This document shows, piece after piece, positions 1 through 11,233 of a DNA stretch of 64,000 nucleotides; within the stretch, counting starts at the first letter, position 1, and the number at the start of each line of letters is the position of its first letter. The stretch is from Thermovenabulum gondwanense (GTDB lineage Bacteria > Bacillota > Thermosediminibacteria > Thermosediminibacterales > Thermosediminibacteraceae). The translations under genes were made by a program, and so were the position numbers. Location: the NCBI RefSeq assembly GCF_001601575.1, contig NZ_LOHZ01000030.1:1-64000 (forward strand), read 5' to 3'. The notes below the pieces were generated by a model, which was given only the letters and a program-made list of their open reading frames with translations, was not told the DNA's origin and did no database searches.

Positions 1-208
1 ATTCTACGTGCGCCGTGGCTATGGTTATCCCTCTTTCCCTCTCTTCCGGCGCTTTGTCAATCTGATCGTAAGCTACAAACTGGGATAATCCCGCATTTGA
101 CAATACCTTCGTTATCGCCGCCGTCAGCGTCGTCTTGCCGTGGTCTACGTGCCCTATGGTGCCTACGTTTACGTGCGGCTTCTTCCTCTCAAATTTCTGT
201 TTTGCCAT
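1..208 (-). CDS. tuf: Elongation factor Tu, N-terminal part (cut by window edge)
   Basis: EF-Tu delivers aminoacyl-tRNA to the ribosome as a GTPase. Only the first 69 residues are in the window. The start [11 protein letters not shown] is followed by the GTPase P-loop [11 protein letters not shown] and by the ERERGITI effector stretch, which together are diagnostic. The ATG is at 208 with an AGGAGGGC-type ribosome site a few bases upstream. It lies 27 bp downstream of fusA, the usual end of the str operon (rpsL-rpsG-fusA-tuf). The remainder lies beyond position 1. Confidence 0.97.
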   Translation of the reverse strand, partial: MAKQKFERKKPHVNVGTIGHVDHGKTTLTAAITKVLSNAGLSQFVAYDQIDKAPEERERGITIATAHVE

Positions 209-235
209 TTCTTTGCCCTCCTCAAATTTTAATTT

Positions 236-2305
236 TTATTTTTTATTGATTATCGCATCCGCGATATTTTTTGGAACTTCTGCATAATGGGAGAACTGCA
301 TGGTGTAAGTGCCGCGGCCCTGGGTCTTGGAACGTAAATCTGTTGCGTAACCGAACATCTCTGCTAAAGGAACATAACCTCTTATAACCTGAGCCCCACC
401 TCTGGGTTCCATTCCCTCCAAATGTCCGCGACGGGAATTGATGTCTCCAATTACGTCTCCCATGAACTCTTCCGGAACCACCACTTCTACCTTCATAATG
501 GGCTCTAAGAGCACCGGATCCGCCTTCCTCATGGCCTCTTTGAAGGCTAAGGATGCGGCTATCTTGAAGGCCATTTCCGAAGAGTCCACTTCATGGTAAG
601 AACCATCAAAAAGGGTTACCCTTACATCCACTACCGGGTATCCGGCCAGCACGCCGTTTTCGAGGGCTTCCCGAACTCCCGCATCCACAGCAGGAATGTA
701 TTCCTTCGGTATAACGCCGCCCACGATCTTGTTTACGAATTCATAGCCCTTACCCGGTTCAAGGGGTTCAATTTCCAGCCATACGTGGCCGTACTGACCG
801 CGACCACCGGTCTGCCTGATGTATTTACCTTCAGCTTTAACGGATTTCTTGATGGTTTCTTTATAGGCTACCTGCGGTTTTCCTACATTGGCTTCAACCT
901 TGAATTCCCTGAACATCCTGTCAACGATGATTTCTAAGTGCAGCTCGCCCATTCCCGCAATGATGGTCTGTCCGGTCTCAGCATCGGTATAAGTCCGGAA
1001 GGTTGGATCTTCCTCCGCAAGCCTCTGCAATGCGATTCCCATTTTTTCCTGATCCGCTTTTGTCTTTGGCTCAATCGCCACATGGATTACAGGTTCGGGG
1101 AACTGCATGGATTCCAGTATAATAGGCTTGTCTTCGGAGCAGAGGGTATCACCGGTTGTCGTGTCTTTTAATCCCACCGCCGCTACGATTTCTCCCGTCA
1201 TGGCCTCTTCCATTTCCTGGCGGTGATTTGCATGCATCCTCAAAATCCTGCCTATTCTTTCCTTTTTATTCTTGGTGGAGTTATATACATAGGATCCAGC
1301 TTTCAAAACACCCGAGTAAATCCTGAAATAAGTTAATTTGCCTACATAGGGATCGCTCATTATCTTAAACGCCAGAGCAGAAAAAGATTCATCATCGCTT
1401 GCAAGTCTTTCTATTTCCTCTCCCGTTTCGGGATCTATTCCCTTTACTGCCGGAATGTCAAGGGGTGATGGCAGGTAATCCACTATGGCATCCAGTAGAA
1501 GCTGCACTCCCTTGTTCTTATACGATGAACCGCAGATTACAGGAACGGCCTTAACCGCGATGCAGGCCCTTCTTAGAGCTCCTTTAATTTCTTCCGGCGT
1601 TAGCTCTTCCCCTTCCAGGTATTTTGTCATTATTTCTTCATCCACATCCGCCAGTGCTTCTATCATCTTTTCCCTGTATTCTTCTGCCTTATCCCTTATT
1701 TCATCGGGGATAGCGGTTTCCTGTATCTCGGTGCCCAGGTCGTTGGTGTAAATGTAAGCTTTCATCATCACCAGGTCCACTATGCCGTGGAAGGTATCCT
1801 CCGCTCCGATGGGGATTTGAATGGGTACCGGATTGGCGCCGAGCCTCTCTCTTATCTGTTTAACCACATTGTAAAAATCTGCCCCAACTATATCCATTTT
1901 ATTCACATACGCTATTCTGGGGACGCCGTATTTATCCGCCTGGCGCCACACCGTTTCCGACTGAGGCTCTACACCGCCTTTTGCACAAAAGACCGCTACC
2001 GCTCCGTCAAGGACGCGAAGTGAACGCTCTACCTCCACGGTGAAATCAACGTGCCCGGGCGTATCTATGATATTAATTTGATGATCCTTCCAGTAGCAAG
2101 TGGTGGAAGCAGCGGTAATGGTAATGCCCCTCTCCTGCTCCTGCTCCATCCAGTCCATTACAGCAGTCCCTTCATGAACCTCTCCCAACTTGTGTACCTT
2201 ACCGGTATAGAAAAGTATTCTTTCCGTTGTAGTGGTTTTACCGGCATCTATATGTGCCATTATACCTATGTTTCTTAATCTATTAAGTGGTACCTGTCTA
2301 GGCAT
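236..2305 (-). CDS. fusA: Elongation factor G
   Basis: GTPase that drives ribosomal translocation and, with RRF, ribosome recycling. 689 residues, normal family length. Visible: N-terminal G domain with P-loop [15 protein letters not shown], switch region [16 protein letters not shown] and NKMD, followed by domains II-V ending in the EF-G C-terminal fold ([17 protein letters not shown]). An upstream TTG at 2329 would add eight residues, but the ATG at 2305 matches the conserved MPRQVPL start and has a purine-rich GGGGTGG site before it, so it is chosen. It sits between rpsG (21 bp downstream of its stop in the intact operon) and tuf. Confidence 0.98.
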   Translation of the reverse strand: MPRQVPLNRLRNIGIMAHIDAGKTTTTERILFYTGKVHKLGEVHEGTAVMDWMEQEQERGITITAASTTCYWKDHQINIIDTPGHVDFTVEVERSLRVLDGAVAVFCAKGGVEPQSETVWRQADKYGVPRIAYVNKMDIVGADFYNVVKQIRERLGANPVPIQIPIGAEDTFHGIVDLVMMKAYIYTNDLGTEIQETAIPDEIRDKAEEYREKMIEALADVDEEIMTKYLEGEELTPEEIKGALRRACIAVKAVPVICGSSYKNKGVQLLLDAIVDYLPSPLDIPAVKGIDPETGEEIERLASDDESFSALAFKIMSDPYVGKLTYFRIYSGVLKAGSYVYNSTKNKKERIGRILRMHANHRQEMEEAMTGEIVAAVGLKDTTTGDTLCSEDKPIILESMQFPEPVIHVAIEPKTKADQEKMGIALQRLAEEDPTFRTYTDAETGQTIIAGMGELHLEIIVDRMFREFKVEANVGKPQVAYKETIKKSVKAEGKYIRQTGGRGQYGHVWLEIEPLEPGKGYEFVNKIVGGVIPKEYIPAVDAGVREALENGVLAGYPVVDVRVTLFDGSYHEVDSSEMAFKIAASLAFKEAMRKADPVLLEPIMKVEVVVPEEFMGDVIGDINSRRGHLEGMEPRGGAQVIRGYVPLAEMFGYATDLRSKTQGRGTYTMQFSHYAEVPKNIADAIINKK

Positions 2306-2350
2306 CCTTTCCACCCCTTTCTCCTGCAAAATAGCCTGGGTACCAAAAAA

Positions 2351-2824
2351 TTACCACCGGTAATGTGCAAACGCCCTGTTGGCTTCTGCCATTCTGTGGG
2401 TTTCTTCCTTCTTCTTAACGGCTCCACCCGCACCATTGGCCGCATCCATTATTTCAGCTGCGAGCTTTTCCCTGATGGTCTTTTTATCGGTCCTCTGGCG
2501 GGCGTAATCTACCAGCCAGCGAATCCCGAGGGATAACCTGCGGTTTTCCGGAACTTCCATTGGAACCTGGTAGGTAGCACCTCCTACCCTGCGCGGCCTA
2601 ACCTCAAGCACGGGCATGACATTCTTCAAAGCTTCCTGAAAAACTTCCATGGGGTCCTTACCCGTCTTTTGCCTTATAATTTCGAAGGCCTCATAGCAAG
2701 CCCTCTGCGCGATGCTCTTTTTGCCATCGTACATCAGTTTGTTAATGAGCTTCGTAACCAGTTTGCTTTTATAAATGGGATCTTCAGCAACTTCGCGCCT
2801 TCTAACGTGGCCTTTCCTTGGCAT
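2351..2824 (-). CDS. rpsG: Small ribosomal subunit protein S7
   Basis: Primary 16S rRNA 3' major-domain binding protein that nucleates assembly of the 30S head. 157 residues, canonical length. The start [12 protein letters not shown] and the segment [16 protein letters not shown] are characteristic of S7. It is second in the str operon, 15 bp after rpsL and 45 bp before the fusA start. In many bacteria S7 is the translational autoregulator of this operon; no specific operator was identified here. Confidence 0.98.
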   Translation of the reverse strand: MPRKGHVRRREVAEDPIYKSKLVTKLINKLMYDGKKSIAQRACYEAFEIIRQKTGKDPMEVFQEALKNVMPVLEVRPRRVGGATYQVPMEVPENRRLSLGIRWLVDYARQRTDKKTIREKLAAEIMDAANGAGGAVKKKEETHRMAEANRAFAHYRW

Positions 2825-2839
2825 CCTCTTCCCTCCTTA

Positions 2840-3214
2840 TTATGACTTTGGTCTTTTCGCACCGTATAGAGATCTACCCTGTCTCCTGTTGGCTACTCCA
2901 GCAGCATCGAGAGCCCCGCGGATAATGTGGTATCTTACACCCGGCAAGTCTTTAACCCTGCCGCCTCTTACTAAAACTACCGAGTGCTCCTGAAGGTTAT
3001 GACCAATGCCCGGGATATATGCGGTAACTTCAATACCGTTTGTCAGCCTCACCCTGGCAATCTTTCTCAAAGCAGAGTTTGGCTTCTTTGGAGTAGTTGT
3101 CTTTACAACGGTGCAAACACCGCGTTTCTGCGGGTTCCCTTTGAGTGCAGGTGACTTGGATTTTTTGGTAACCTTCTCCCTGCCCTTTCTCACCAGCTGA
3201 TTCATTGTCGGCAT
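2840..3214 (-). CDS. rpsL: Small ribosomal subunit protein S12
   Basis: Decoding-centre ribosomal protein and target of streptomycin-resistance mutations. 124 residues. The conserved [15 protein letters not shown] and the [20 protein letters not shown] loop region are visible; lysines at the resistance positions are the wild-type K of KKPNSA and of KDLPG. The ATG at 3214 is preceded by GGAGGTG at normal spacing. A strong intrinsic terminator stands only about 25 bases upstream of the ribosome site, leaving no room for a promoter between the two. Confidence 0.98.
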   Translation of the reverse strand: MPTMNQLVRKGREKVTKKSKSPALKGNPQKRGVCTVVKTTTPKKPNSALRKIARVRLTNGIEVTAYIPGIGHNLQEHSVVLVRGGRVKDLPGVRYHIIRGALDAAGVANRRQGRSLYGAKRPKS

Positions 3215-3240
3215 ACCTTAACACCTCCTTCCAAAGAATT

Positions 3241-3270
3241 AAAAAAAGGAATGCCCCGAGAGGGGCATTC
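3241..3270 (-). terminator. Intrinsic terminator between the L7Ae-like gene and rpsL
   Basis: A perfect 9-bp stem (3249-3257 with 3262-3270, GAATGCCCC / GGGGCATTC) with a 4-base loop is followed, on the minus strand, by a run of seven T. It ends the rpoBC-L7Ae transcript or attenuates read-through into rpsL. Confidence 0.9.
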
Positions 3271-3285
3271 GCACCATCTATCGGA

Positions 3286-3531
3286 TTAGCTCAAAATTGC
3301 AGCTGATGCTGCCCCTACATCAATACCGCAAGCCTGGCCCAGTTCCTTCATAGTAGGGACAAAGACCATCTCTATTCCCTTCGTGCGACACAGTTCCTTC
3401 AGGCCTGAAACCACGTGCTCCTCAGCATCCTCTGCAATAAACACTACTGAAGCTTGATTCTTTTCCACCGCTTTAAGGGTTTGCTTGGTACCTACGGTTT
3501 TTCTGGGGGCATTTTTTAATCTGTTTAACAT
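3286..3531 (-). CDS. L7Ae-family RNA-binding protein (YbxF-like)
   Basis: Small L7Ae/L30e/Gadd45-family protein; Bacillus YbxF binds kink-turn RNA and is encoded at the same position. About 81 residues, with the family pattern of an alpha-beta-alpha sandwich (KQTLKAVEKNQASVVFIAEDA ... LGQACGIDVGAASA). Three in-frame ATG codons lie close together (3552, 3537, 3531). AAGGAGG is 8 bases before the 3531 ATG but only 2 before the 3537 ATG, so 3531 is preferred. It lies between rpoC and rpsL as in many Firmicutes. Its exact substrate here is not known; gene names rplGB or ybxF are used in relatives. Confidence 0.9.
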   Translation of the reverse strand: MLNRLKNAPRKTVGTKQTLKAVEKNQASVVFIAEDAEEHVVSGLKELCRTKGIEMVFVPTMKELGQACGIDVGAASAAILS

Positions 3532-3633
3532 GCTCATGCCCTCCTTATCCATTGCTTTTCAAAGCCTGAACACGCACTAATATATTTTAGCATCCGACTT
3601 TTTCTATGTCAATACAATTAAGGCGTGTCTGCT

Positions 3634-6600
3634 TTAATTTTCCGATGTGGTAGCGGTTTCCTCCTGCCCTTCGCATATAATTTTTATATTCCTGTACCTC
3701 TTCATGCCGGTTCCTGCAGGTATCAACTTTCCTATTATAACATTTTCTTTTAGACCAATGAGCGGGTCCACCTTTCCTTTTATGGATGCTTCGGTAAGCA
3801 CTCTGGTGGTTTCCTGGAAGGATGCGGCGGACAGGAAAGAATCCGTCGCAAGGGACGCTTTCGTGATTCCCAGGAGCACCCGTCTTGCCTCCGCGGGTTT
3901 TTTACCTTCCAGCTTCGCCTTTTCGTTTATTTCTTCCAGCTCAAAAATGTCGATGAGCTCGCCGGGCAGTAAATCCGTATCTCCGGGATCTTCTATCTTA
4001 ACCTTTCTAAGCATTTGTCTTATTATTATCTCAATGTGCTTATCGTTTATATCCACGCCCTGCATCCTGTAAACCTTCAACACTTCCTGCAGCAGGTAGG
4101 CCTGGACTCCCCGTACACCCTTTATTCTTAGTATATCGTGGGGATTGATAGGTCCTTCGCAGAGCTCGTCGCCCGGCTCCACCCTTGCGCCGTTTTCCAC
4201 CGTCAACCTTGCACCGTAAGGTATTTGATAAACCTTTACTTCGCCGGTATCAGCGGTAATTTCCACTTCTCTTTTCTTCTTATTTTCAATAATCCTGACT
4301 GTACCGCCGATTTCAGTGATAACCGCCTGGCCTTTGGGTCTTCTCGCTTCGAACAATTCCTCCACCCTGGGTAAACCCTGTGTAATATCGTGCCCGGCAA
4401 TACCACCGGTGTGGAAGGTTCTCATCGTCAGCTGGGTACCCGGTTCACCTATGGACTGGGCAGCGATGATGCCCACCGCTTCCCCCACCTCCACCGGTTT
4501 TCCCGTCGCCAGGTTTTTGCCGTAACACTTGGCACATACGCCATGCCTGGTCCTGCAGGTGAGTACCGACCTTATCTTAACCTCATGTATCCCCGCTTTT
4601 ATTATCCTGTCAGCTATTTCATCGGTAATTATCTCATTTTCCCTTACAATCACTTCGCCCGTAACCGGATTTACTATGTCCTCCCGGGCGTATCTGCCGT
4701 CTATTCTCTCCTTCAAAGACTCTATAACATCCTTGCCATCCATTATTGCCCTGACGGTAATTCCTTCGGTAGTGCCGCAATCCAATTCTCTGACAATCAC
4801 GTCCTGGCTTACATCCACAAGCCTTCTTGTCAGGTATCCCGAGTCCGCCGTCCTGAGAGCAGTATCCGCAAGTCCTTTACGGGCACCATGGGTGGATATG
4901 AAGTATTCCAGCACCGTCAGACCTTCCCGGAAGTTGGCCTTTATGGGTAAGTCAATGATTCGGCCTGCCGTATCGGCCATAAGACCTCTCATACCCGCTA
5001 ACTGCCTTATCTGCTGTTTGTTGCCTCGAGCACCGGAGTTTGCCATCATGTATACGGGATTTAATCTGTCAAGGCTGTCCATTAAACTTTCCGTTACTTT
5101 ATTGGTGGCATTTTCCCATATCTCTATTACCTTTTCATACCTTTCGTCCTCGGATATCAAACCTCTTCTGTACATTAATTCGACCTGGTCTACCTTTTCA
5201 TCGGCTTCCGATAGGATCTTCCACTTGTCCTTTGGCACCTCAATATCCGTTATACCAATTGTAATACCTGCCTTTGTGGCGTAGTGAAAGCTAACAGACT
5301 TTATCCTATCCAGCATTTCCGCCGTCAGGGTAGTGCCGTGCTTTTTGTAGCAGCGGTCTACTATTTCCCCCAGCTTGCTTTTATCCACCAATGTGTTAAG
5401 CTCTAACTCGAAAAAATTTTCCTCCTTCGAGCGATCCACAAAGCCCAGATCCTGTGGGACGCACTGGTTGAAGATTATCCTGCCGACGGTTGTGGTGATA
5501 ATTCCCGAACGCTTTTTACCGTTTATCTCCTTTGTAATCCTCACCTTAATCGGAGCATGGAGTCCTACTTCACCGCTGTCGTAAGCTAAAAGCGCCTCGT
5601 TTTCCGATGAGAATACCTTCCCCTCACCCTTTTCCCCTTTTACTTCGATGGTGAGGTAGTACGAACCCAGAACCATATCCTGTGTAGGAGTAACTACCGG
5701 TTTCCCATCCGCGGGCTTCAGTATGTTGTTGGTAGAAAGCATCAAGAGCCTGGCTTCCGCTTGAGCCTCTGCCGACAGCGGAACATGTACCGCCATCTGG
5801 TCACCGTCAAAGTCAGCATTGTAGGCGGTACAAACCAAAGGATGTATTTGAATCGCCCTGCCTTCCACGAGAACGGGTTCGAAAGCCTGAATTCCAAGCC
5901 TGTGCAGCGTTGGAGCCCTGTTTAACAGCACGGGATGCTCTTTAATTACCTCTTCCAGCACATCCCATACCTCGGGTTTTACCCTTTCTACCATGCGCTT
6001 GGCGCTTTTTATGTTGTGAGCGTAGTTTTTCTCTACCAGTTTTTTCATGACAAAGGGTTTGAAAAGTTCAAGCGCCATTTCTTTGGGAAGACCGCACTGA
6101 TATAACTTCAGCTCCGGACCGACAACTATAACGGAACGACCGGAATAATCCACACGTTTACCCAGGAGGTTTTGCCTGAATCTTCCCTGCTTACCCTTGA
6201 GCATATCGCTCAGGGATTTTAACGGCCTGTTGCCCGGCCCGGTTACCGGCTTTCCCCTTCTTCCGTTATCGATCAGGGCATCCACCGCTTCCTGGAGCAT
6301 CCTCTTTTCGTTCCTTACTATGATGTCCGGTGCCCCGAGGTCCAGGAGTCTCTTTAATCTGTTGTTCCTGTTTATTACCCTCCTGTAAAGGTCGTTTAGG
6401 TCCGATGTGGCAAAGCGCCCACCATCCAGCTGCACCATTGGCCTCAGGTCCGGAGGAATCACCGGGATTACCTCAAGGATCATCCATTCGGGCCTGTTGC
6501 CCGACTTTCTGAAGGCTTCTACCACCTCGAGCCTTCTTAAAATCCTTATTTTTTTCTGCCCGTTGGCTTCTTTCAATTCCGCCCTTAACTCTTTAGATAA

Positions 6601-7158
6601 TTTTTCTAAATCTATTTCCTTTAAAAGCTCCTTTATGGCTTCGGCTCCCATGCCCGCTTTAAAGGCATTCCCGTATTTTTCCCTGTATTCTCTGTATTCC
6701 TTTTCCGTCAAAAGCTGCTTTTTGGTGAGAGGAGTATTGCCCGGTTCGATTACAATATATGAAGCAAAATATATCACTTTTTCCAAAGCACGCGGGGACA
6801 TATCGAGCATCAGACCGATTCTGCTCGGAATCCCCTTTAAAAACCAGATATGGGAAACGGGGGCTGCCAGCTCAATATGCCCCATTCTTTCCCTTCGTAC
6901 CTTGGATTTGGTAACCTCTACGCCGCATCTGTCGCAAATAATTCCCTTGTACCTAACCCTTTTATATTTTCCGCAGTGGCATTCCCAGTCCTTTACGGGT
7001 CCAAAAATCCTCTCGCAGAAAAGCCCTCCCTTTTCGGGTTTCAGCGTCCTGTAGTTTATGGTTTCGGGTTTTTTAACCTCGCCTTTGGACCATTCCCTTA
7101 TTTTTTCCGGTGAAGCAAGGCCTATCTCTATCTTGTCAAAAAAGTTTAGCTCCAGCAA
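3634..7158 (-). CDS. rpoC: DNA-directed RNA polymerase beta' subunit
   Basis: Catalytic subunit of RNA polymerase. 1174 residues, the normal size for Clostridia. The N-terminal zinc site (CHCGKYK...CDRCGVEV), the active-site [12 protein letters not shown] that binds magnesium, the trigger-loop region ([16 protein letters not shown]) and the second zinc site ([13 protein letters not shown]) are all visible. The start is a TTG at 7158 (TTG CTG GAG CTA) behind a GGGAG site; no ATG fits the conserved LELNFFDKI start. It follows rpoB by 43 bp and is co-transcribed with it. Confidence 0.98.
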   Translation of the reverse strand: MLELNFFDKIEIGLASPEKIREWSKGEVKKPETINYRTLKPEKGGLFCERIFGPVKDWECHCGKYKRVRYKGIICDRCGVEVTKSKVRRERMGHIELAAPVSHIWFLKGIPSRIGLMLDMSPRALEKVIYFASYIVIEPGNTPLTKKQLLTEKEYREYREKYGNAFKAGMGAEAIKELLKEIDLEKLSKELRAELKEANGQKKIRILRRLEVVEAFRKSGNRPEWMILEVIPVIPPDLRPMVQLDGGRFATSDLNDLYRRVINRNNRLKRLLDLGAPDIIVRNEKRMLQEAVDALIDNGRRGKPVTGPGNRPLKSLSDMLKGKQGRFRQNLLGKRVDYSGRSVIVVGPELKLYQCGLPKEMALELFKPFVMKKLVEKNYAHNIKSAKRMVERVKPEVWDVLEEVIKEHPVLLNRAPTLHRLGIQAFEPVLVEGRAIQIHPLVCTAYNADFDGDQMAVHVPLSAEAQAEARLLMLSTNNILKPADGKPVVTPTQDMVLGSYYLTIEVKGEKGEGKVFSSENEALLAYDSGEVGLHAPIKVRITKEINGKKRSGIITTTVGRIIFNQCVPQDLGFVDRSKEENFFELELNTLVDKSKLGEIVDRCYKKHGTTLTAEMLDRIKSVSFHYATKAGITIGITDIEVPKDKWKILSEADEKVDQVELMYRRGLISEDERYEKVIEIWENATNKVTESLMDSLDRLNPVYMMANSGARGNKQQIRQLAGMRGLMADTAGRIIDLPIKANFREGLTVLEYFISTHGARKGLADTALRTADSGYLTRRLVDVSQDVIVRELDCGTTEGITVRAIMDGKDVIESLKERIDGRYAREDIVNPVTGEVIVRENEIITDEIADRIIKAGIHEVKIRSVLTCRTRHGVCAKCYGKNLATGKPVEVGEAVGIIAAQSIGEPGTQLTMRTFHTGGIAGHDITQGLPRVEELFEARRPKGQAVITEIGGTVRIIENKKKREVEITADTGEVKVYQIPYGARLTVENGARVEPGDELCEGPINPHDILRIKGVRGVQAYLLQEVLKVYRMQGVDINDKHIEIIIRQMLRKVKIEDPGDTDLLPGELIDIFELEEINEKAKLEGKKPAEARRVLLGITKASLATDSFLSAASFQETTRVLTEASIKGKVDPLIGLKENVIIGKLIPAGTGMKRYRNIKIICEGQEETATTSEN

Positions 7159-7201
7159 AGGGTTTCTCTCCCTTCTTAATATTTAAATTGAGGGAAGAGG
7201 G

Positions 7202-10200
7202 TTAGAAATTCTCTTCCCCATCATCGAAGAAATCCTCGTTAAAGGCGTCATCGTCGGGGAAACTTATATCCTGGTCTTCTATAAAGGATTCGTCAAAGAG
7301 TTCTTCCTCGTCGGGTTCTTCCTCTTCCACTTCTTCATAGCCGTTCTCCACCAGTTCTTCCTGAGGAACAATGTTACCCTGGTCCTCCATCCCTTCCATA
7401 TTTATATCCAGGGTTTCTTCCACTTCTTCATCTTCCTCATCTATATCTTTAAGTATGATTTCCTTTTCGTCTTCGGAAAGGATCTTTACATCAAGGCAAA
7501 GAGACTGCAATTCCTTTATCAATACCTTGAAAGATTCCGGTATTCCGGGTTCCGGTACATTTTCCCCTTTTACAATGGCTTCGTAAGTCTTCACGCGGCC
7601 CATAACATCGTCGGACTTAACAGTAAGAAGCTCCTGCAGGGTATAACTTGCTCCGTAGGCTTCGAGAGCCCATACTTCCATTTCTCCGAACCTCTGCCCG
7701 CCGAACTGGGCCTTTCCACCGAGGGGCTGCTGGGTAACAAGGGAGTAAGGCCCTGTAGACCTTGCGTGAATTTTGTCATCGACCAAGTGAGCGAGTTTCA
7801 GCATGTACATGTAGCCCACGGTTACCTTTCTGTCAAAAAACTCACCCGTTCTTCCGTCCCTGAGCTGGATCTTCCCATCTTCAGGAAGACCCGCCTGTCT
7901 TAACAGCTGAAAAATCTCTTCTTCGCTGGCACCGTCGAATACGGGAGTAGCCACATGCCATCCCAGCGCCTTTGCAGCCCATCCTAAGTGCGTCTCCAGT
8001 ACCTGACCGATGTTCATTCTGGAAGGTACGCCGAGGGGGTTTAACACGATATCTATGGGAGTGCCATCGGGCAGGTAGGGCATATCCTCCACCGGCATTA
8101 TTCTTGAAATAACACCCTTGTTCCCGTGTCTGCCGGCCATTTTGTCTCCCTCGGATATCTTTCTTTTCTGGGCAATATATACCCTGACGAGCTGATTTAC
8201 TCCCGGCGGCAGCTCATCGCCGTTTTCCCTGCTGAAGACCTTGACATCCACCACAATGCCGTATTCTCCGTGCGGCACGCGAAGGGATGTATCCCGCACT
8301 TCCCTTGCTTTTTCACCGAAAATAGCTCTTAAAAGCCTTTCTTCAGCGGTGAGCTCCGTTTCTCCTTTGGGGGTTACCTTTCCAACAAGGATATCTCCCG
8401 CCCTGACCTCCGCACCAATCCTTATTATTCCTCTCTCGTCTAAATCCTTCAGAGCTTCTTCCCCTACATTGGGAATATCCCTGGTAATTTCCTCGGGTCC
8501 GAGCTTTGTATCCCGGGCCTCCGCTTCATACTGTTCTATGTGAACTGATGTAAAAACGTCTTCTTTGACCAGCCTCTCGGAAATCAAAATAGCGTCTTCG
8601 TAGTTGTATCCTTCCCAGGGCATAAAGGCTACAAGCACGTTTTTACCCAGCGCCAGTTCGCCCCTGTCCGTAGAAGGCCCGTCGGCAATGGGTTGTCCTG
8701 CATTCACCCATTCCCCTTTTTTCACTATCGGTCTCTGGTTAATGCAGGTGCCCTGGTTGGAACGGATAAACTTATGAACCTTGTAAACATCGAGCCCCTT
8801 ATCGCTATCCCTTCTTATAACTATTTCCCTTGCCGAAACCCTTTCAACCACGCCGGCATTTTTAGCAATAATCATTACTCCTGAATCCACAGCTGCCTTC
8901 CACTCTATGCCCGTGCCCACCAGGGGTGCCTCGGTAGTAATAAGGGGAACCGCCTGGCGCTGCATGTTGGAACCCATCAAAGCCCTGTTGGCGTCGTCGT
9001 GTTCCAAAAAGGGTATCAATGCGGTGGCGACACTGACCAGCTGTTTCGGCGAAAGGTCCATGTAATCTACTTCCTCCGCCGGTACCACCATAATATCGTC
9101 CCTGTACCTGGCGGCTACTCTTTTTTGTTTGAACCGCCCTTCTTCATCCAAGGGCACGTTGGCCTGGGCTATAATGAATTCCTCTTCTTCGTCCGCGGTA
9201 AGGTATTCGATCTCGTTTGTTACTACTCCCCTTTCCTTGTCCACCTTTCGGTAGGGAGTTTCAATAAAACCGTACTCGTTCACCCTTGCATAAGTAGAAA
9301 GAGAGCTTATAAGACCGATGTTCGGACCTTCGGGAGTCTCTATCGGGCACATGCGCCCGTAATGGGAGTAGTGCACATCGCGCACCTCAAAGCCCGCGCG
9401 CTCCCTGCTCAAACCACCCGGACCCAGGGCGCTGAGCCTTCTCTTATGGGTAAGCTCAGCCAGGGGGTTTGTCTGATCCATAAACTGCGAAAGCTGGCTG
9501 CTTCCAAAAAATTCCTTTATTGCCGCCACCAGAGGCCTTATGTTAATAAGACCCTGGGGAGTGATGGCATCTACATCCTGGATGGTCATCCTTTCCTTTA
9601 TGACCCTTTCCATTCTGGCAAGCCCAATGCGGAACTGGTTCTGCAAAAGCTCGCCCACCGAGCGAACCCTTCTGTTTCCGAGATGGTCGATATCATCTAT
9701 ATCGCCTATGCCGTAGGACAAATTCAGAAGGTAATTGACGGAAGATAGGATATCCAAAGGGGTGATATAGCGTTCCTTCCTGAATACGTCTTCATCGTCT
9801 TCGGCGTAACCGTTTCCTATTACCTTTACTACCTTCTCTTCCTCTACCAGCAGTTTGACTTCGTTTATCTTCAGCTTTTCTATAAGCTCCGCGGTCTTTC
9901 TCGAAATCTTTTCCCCTCTTTTAGCTATGATTTCGCCCGTCCGGGGATTGATAATATCCTCTCCTGCCAGCTTTCCGGTGATTCTTCCCCTTAATCTCAA
10001 CTTCTTGTTGAACTTATACCTTCCTACGCTGGCCAGGTCGTACCGTTTTGGATCAAAAAACAGGGATTCCAGTAAAACCCTTGCATTTTCTATTGTGGGC
10101 GGTTCTCCCGGCCTCAGCCTCTTGTATATCTCCAGCAAAGCCTCATCCTGGTTTTCGGTATTATCCTTTTCCAGGGTCCTCAGTATTTTTTCGTCCTCTC

Positions 10201-10831
10201 CCAGAAGTTCTAAAATCTGGGCATTTGTTCCATATCCGATAGCTCTCAGAAGAACGGTAACCGGTATTTTCCTTGTCCTGTCTACCCTTACGTAAATTAC
10301 CTCATTGGAATCGGTCTCCATCTCCAACCAAGCGCCCCTGTTGGGTATTAATGTGGCGGAGTGAAGAGCCTTTCCGTTCTTATCTATTTGTCTGTCAAAA
10401 TAAACTCCAGGCGAACGGACCAGCTGGCTTACTATTACCCTTTCGGCACCGTTAATTATAAAAGTGCCGTTTTCCGTCATCAAAGGAAAATCTCCCATGA
10501 ATACGTCCTGCTCTTTAACCTCTCCGGTTTCTTTGTTAACGAGGCGGACCTTTACCTTCATGGGAACCGCATATGTAACGTCCCTTTCTTTACACTCATC
10601 GACGGAATATTTAGGATTATTTTCTAAATAGTAATCTACAAATTCCAGTACCAGGTTTCCTGTAAAATCCTCTATAGGCGAAAACTCCAAAAGAACCTCT
10701 CTAAGCCCTTCTCTTAAAAACCACTCGTAAGACCTCTTCTGAATTTCTATAAGGTAGGGAAGTTCCTTAACTTCTTCAATCTTTGAAAAGCTCCAACGGG
10801 TGCGTCCTCCCACTTTTACCGGACGTACCAT
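7202..10831 (-). CDS. rpoB: DNA-directed RNA polymerase beta subunit, with acidic C-terminal tail
   Basis: Beta subunit of RNA polymerase, rifampicin target. 1209 residues. The rif region ([23 protein letters not shown]), the catalytic GRHGNKG and the C-terminal beta' contact region before SDDVMGR are visible. After the normal end of the fold the last 80 or so residues are strongly acidic (runs such as [16 protein letters not shown]), an extension absent from many beta subunits. ATG at 10831. The gene is not preceded by rplJ/rplL as in most bacteria but by its own promoter at 10996-11024 and a leader of about 160 bases that contains a 7-bp hairpin (AAAAGCA/TGCTTTT, about 10868-10890). Confidence 0.98.
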   Translation of the reverse strand: MVRPVKVGGRTRWSFSKIEEVKELPYLIEIQKRSYEWFLREGLREVLLEFSPIEDFTGNLVLEFVDYYLENNPKYSVDECKERDVTYAVPMKVKVRLVNKETGEVKEQDVFMGDFPLMTENGTFIINGAERVIVSQLVRSPGVYFDRQIDKNGKALHSATLIPNRGAWLEMETDSNEVIYVRVDRTRKIPVTVLLRAIGYGTNAQILELLGEDEKILRTLEKDNTENQDEALLEIYKRLRPGEPPTIENARVLLESLFFDPKRYDLASVGRYKFNKKLRLRGRITGKLAGEDIINPRTGEIIAKRGEKISRKTAELIEKLKINEVKLLVEEEKVVKVIGNGYAEDDEDVFRKERYITPLDILSSVNYLLNLSYGIGDIDDIDHLGNRRVRSVGELLQNQFRIGLARMERVIKERMTIQDVDAITPQGLINIRPLVAAIKEFFGSSQLSQFMDQTNPLAELTHKRRLSALGPGGLSRERAGFEVRDVHYSHYGRMCPIETPEGPNIGLISSLSTYARVNEYGFIETPYRKVDKERGVVTNEIEYLTADEEEEFIIAQANVPLDEEGRFKQKRVAARYRDDIMVVPAEEVDYMDLSPKQLVSVATALIPFLEHDDANRALMGSNMQRQAVPLITTEAPLVGTGIEWKAAVDSGVMIIAKNAGVVERVSAREIVIRRDSDKGLDVYKVHKFIRSNQGTCINQRPIVKKGEWVNAGQPIADGPSTDRGELALGKNVLVAFMPWEGYNYEDAILISERLVKEDVFTSVHIEQYEAEARDTKLGPEEITRDIPNVGEEALKDLDERGIIRIGAEVRAGDILVGKVTPKGETELTAEERLLRAIFGEKAREVRDTSLRVPHGEYGIVVDVKVFSRENGDELPPGVNQLVRVYIAQKRKISEGDKMAGRHGNKGVISRIMPVEDMPYLPDGTPIDIVLNPLGVPSRMNIGQVLETHLGWAAKALGWHVATPVFDGASEEEIFQLLRQAGLPEDGKIQLRDGRTGEFFDRKVTVGYMYMLKLAHLVDDKIHARSTGPYSLVTQQPLGGKAQFGGQRFGEMEVWALEAYGASYTLQELLTVKSDDVMGRVKTYEAIVKGENVPEPGIPESFKVLIKELQSLCLDVKILSEDEKEIILKDIDEEDEEVEETLDINMEGMEDQGNIVPQEELVENGYEEVEEEEPDEEELFDESFIEDQDISFPDDDAFNEDFFDDGEENF

Positions 10832-10995
10832 TTATATTTTCACCCCTTTATAAAAGTAAAAATAGCCAAAAGCAAGGTTTTGCTTTTTATACCTGCTTTT
10901 GGTTTTCCCCGAGCAAAATAAACCCTTTTTTATTTTTCCCTTTCTGCCATCTTTTTATTCTTCGGTTCAAAATGCCTATAATCATGCAGTCTATA

Positions 10996-11024
10996 ATATT
11001 ATCATAATATTACAAGTTTGTCAA
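10996..11024 (-). promoter_or_regulatory. Sigma-A-type promoter of rpoBC
   Basis: On the minus strand TTGACA (11024-11019), a 17-base spacer and TAATAT (11001-10996). The -35 hexamer is a consensus match. Its -35 bases are the same bases used by the divergent promoter at 11018-11046. Confidence 0.75.
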
Positions 11025-11046
11025 TAAAAGGGGCAAGGAATATATA
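11018..11046 (+). promoter_or_regulatory. Sigma-A-type promoter for the two small membrane-protein genes
   Basis: TTGTCA (11018-11023), 17-base spacer, TATATA (11041-11046). Transcription would start near 11053, about 40 bases before the first small gene. The -35 box overlaps the divergent rpoB -35 box by five bases. Confidence 0.65.
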
Positions 11047-11094
11047 TTTTTTTTTGGATAAAAATAAGAATGAATAAAAATATGGAGGTGGATT

Positions 11095-11220
11095 ATGAAC
11101 AATATGAACAATCTAACGCCTACAATAGGGTGGGGATGGTGGCTTTTGATTCACATAATCGCCATACCTCTTTTAATTTACTGGGGACTTTCGATGAAAA
11201 AAGAAAAGACAACGGAATAA
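11095..11220 (+). CDS. Tiny single-pass membrane protein 1 (41 aa)
   Basis: No known family recognised. Translation gives 41 residues: a polar N-terminus (MNNMNNLTPT), one hydrophobic helix of about 20 residues containing IGWGWWLLIH and IIAIPLLIYWG, and a charged C-terminus (MKKEKTTE). The ATG at 11095 has GGAGGTG 6 bases upstream. It is 13 bp ahead of a second gene whose product shares the core G-W-x-x-W-x4-H-x-I-A-I-P-L-x2-Y-x-G. Good ribosome site, promoter, tandem paralogue and shared motif support a real gene despite the size. The positive C-terminal tail suggests N-out/C-in topology (inference). Confidence 0.75.
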   Translation: MNNMNNLTPTIGWGWWLLIHIIAIPLLIYWGLSMKKEKTTE

Positions 11221-11233
11221 AAGGAGGTAATTT

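Noticed and set aside
8999-9748. 249-codon plus-strand frame opposite rpoB
   Set aside because: Lies wholly within the intact rpoB gene in antisense; composition mirrors its codons and there is no ribosome site.
10860-10900. Hairpin AAAAGCA/TGCTTTT in the rpoB leader as a terminator or riboswitch
   Set aside because: Seven A/T-rich pairs and no T-run on the minus strand; listed only as a leader hairpin.
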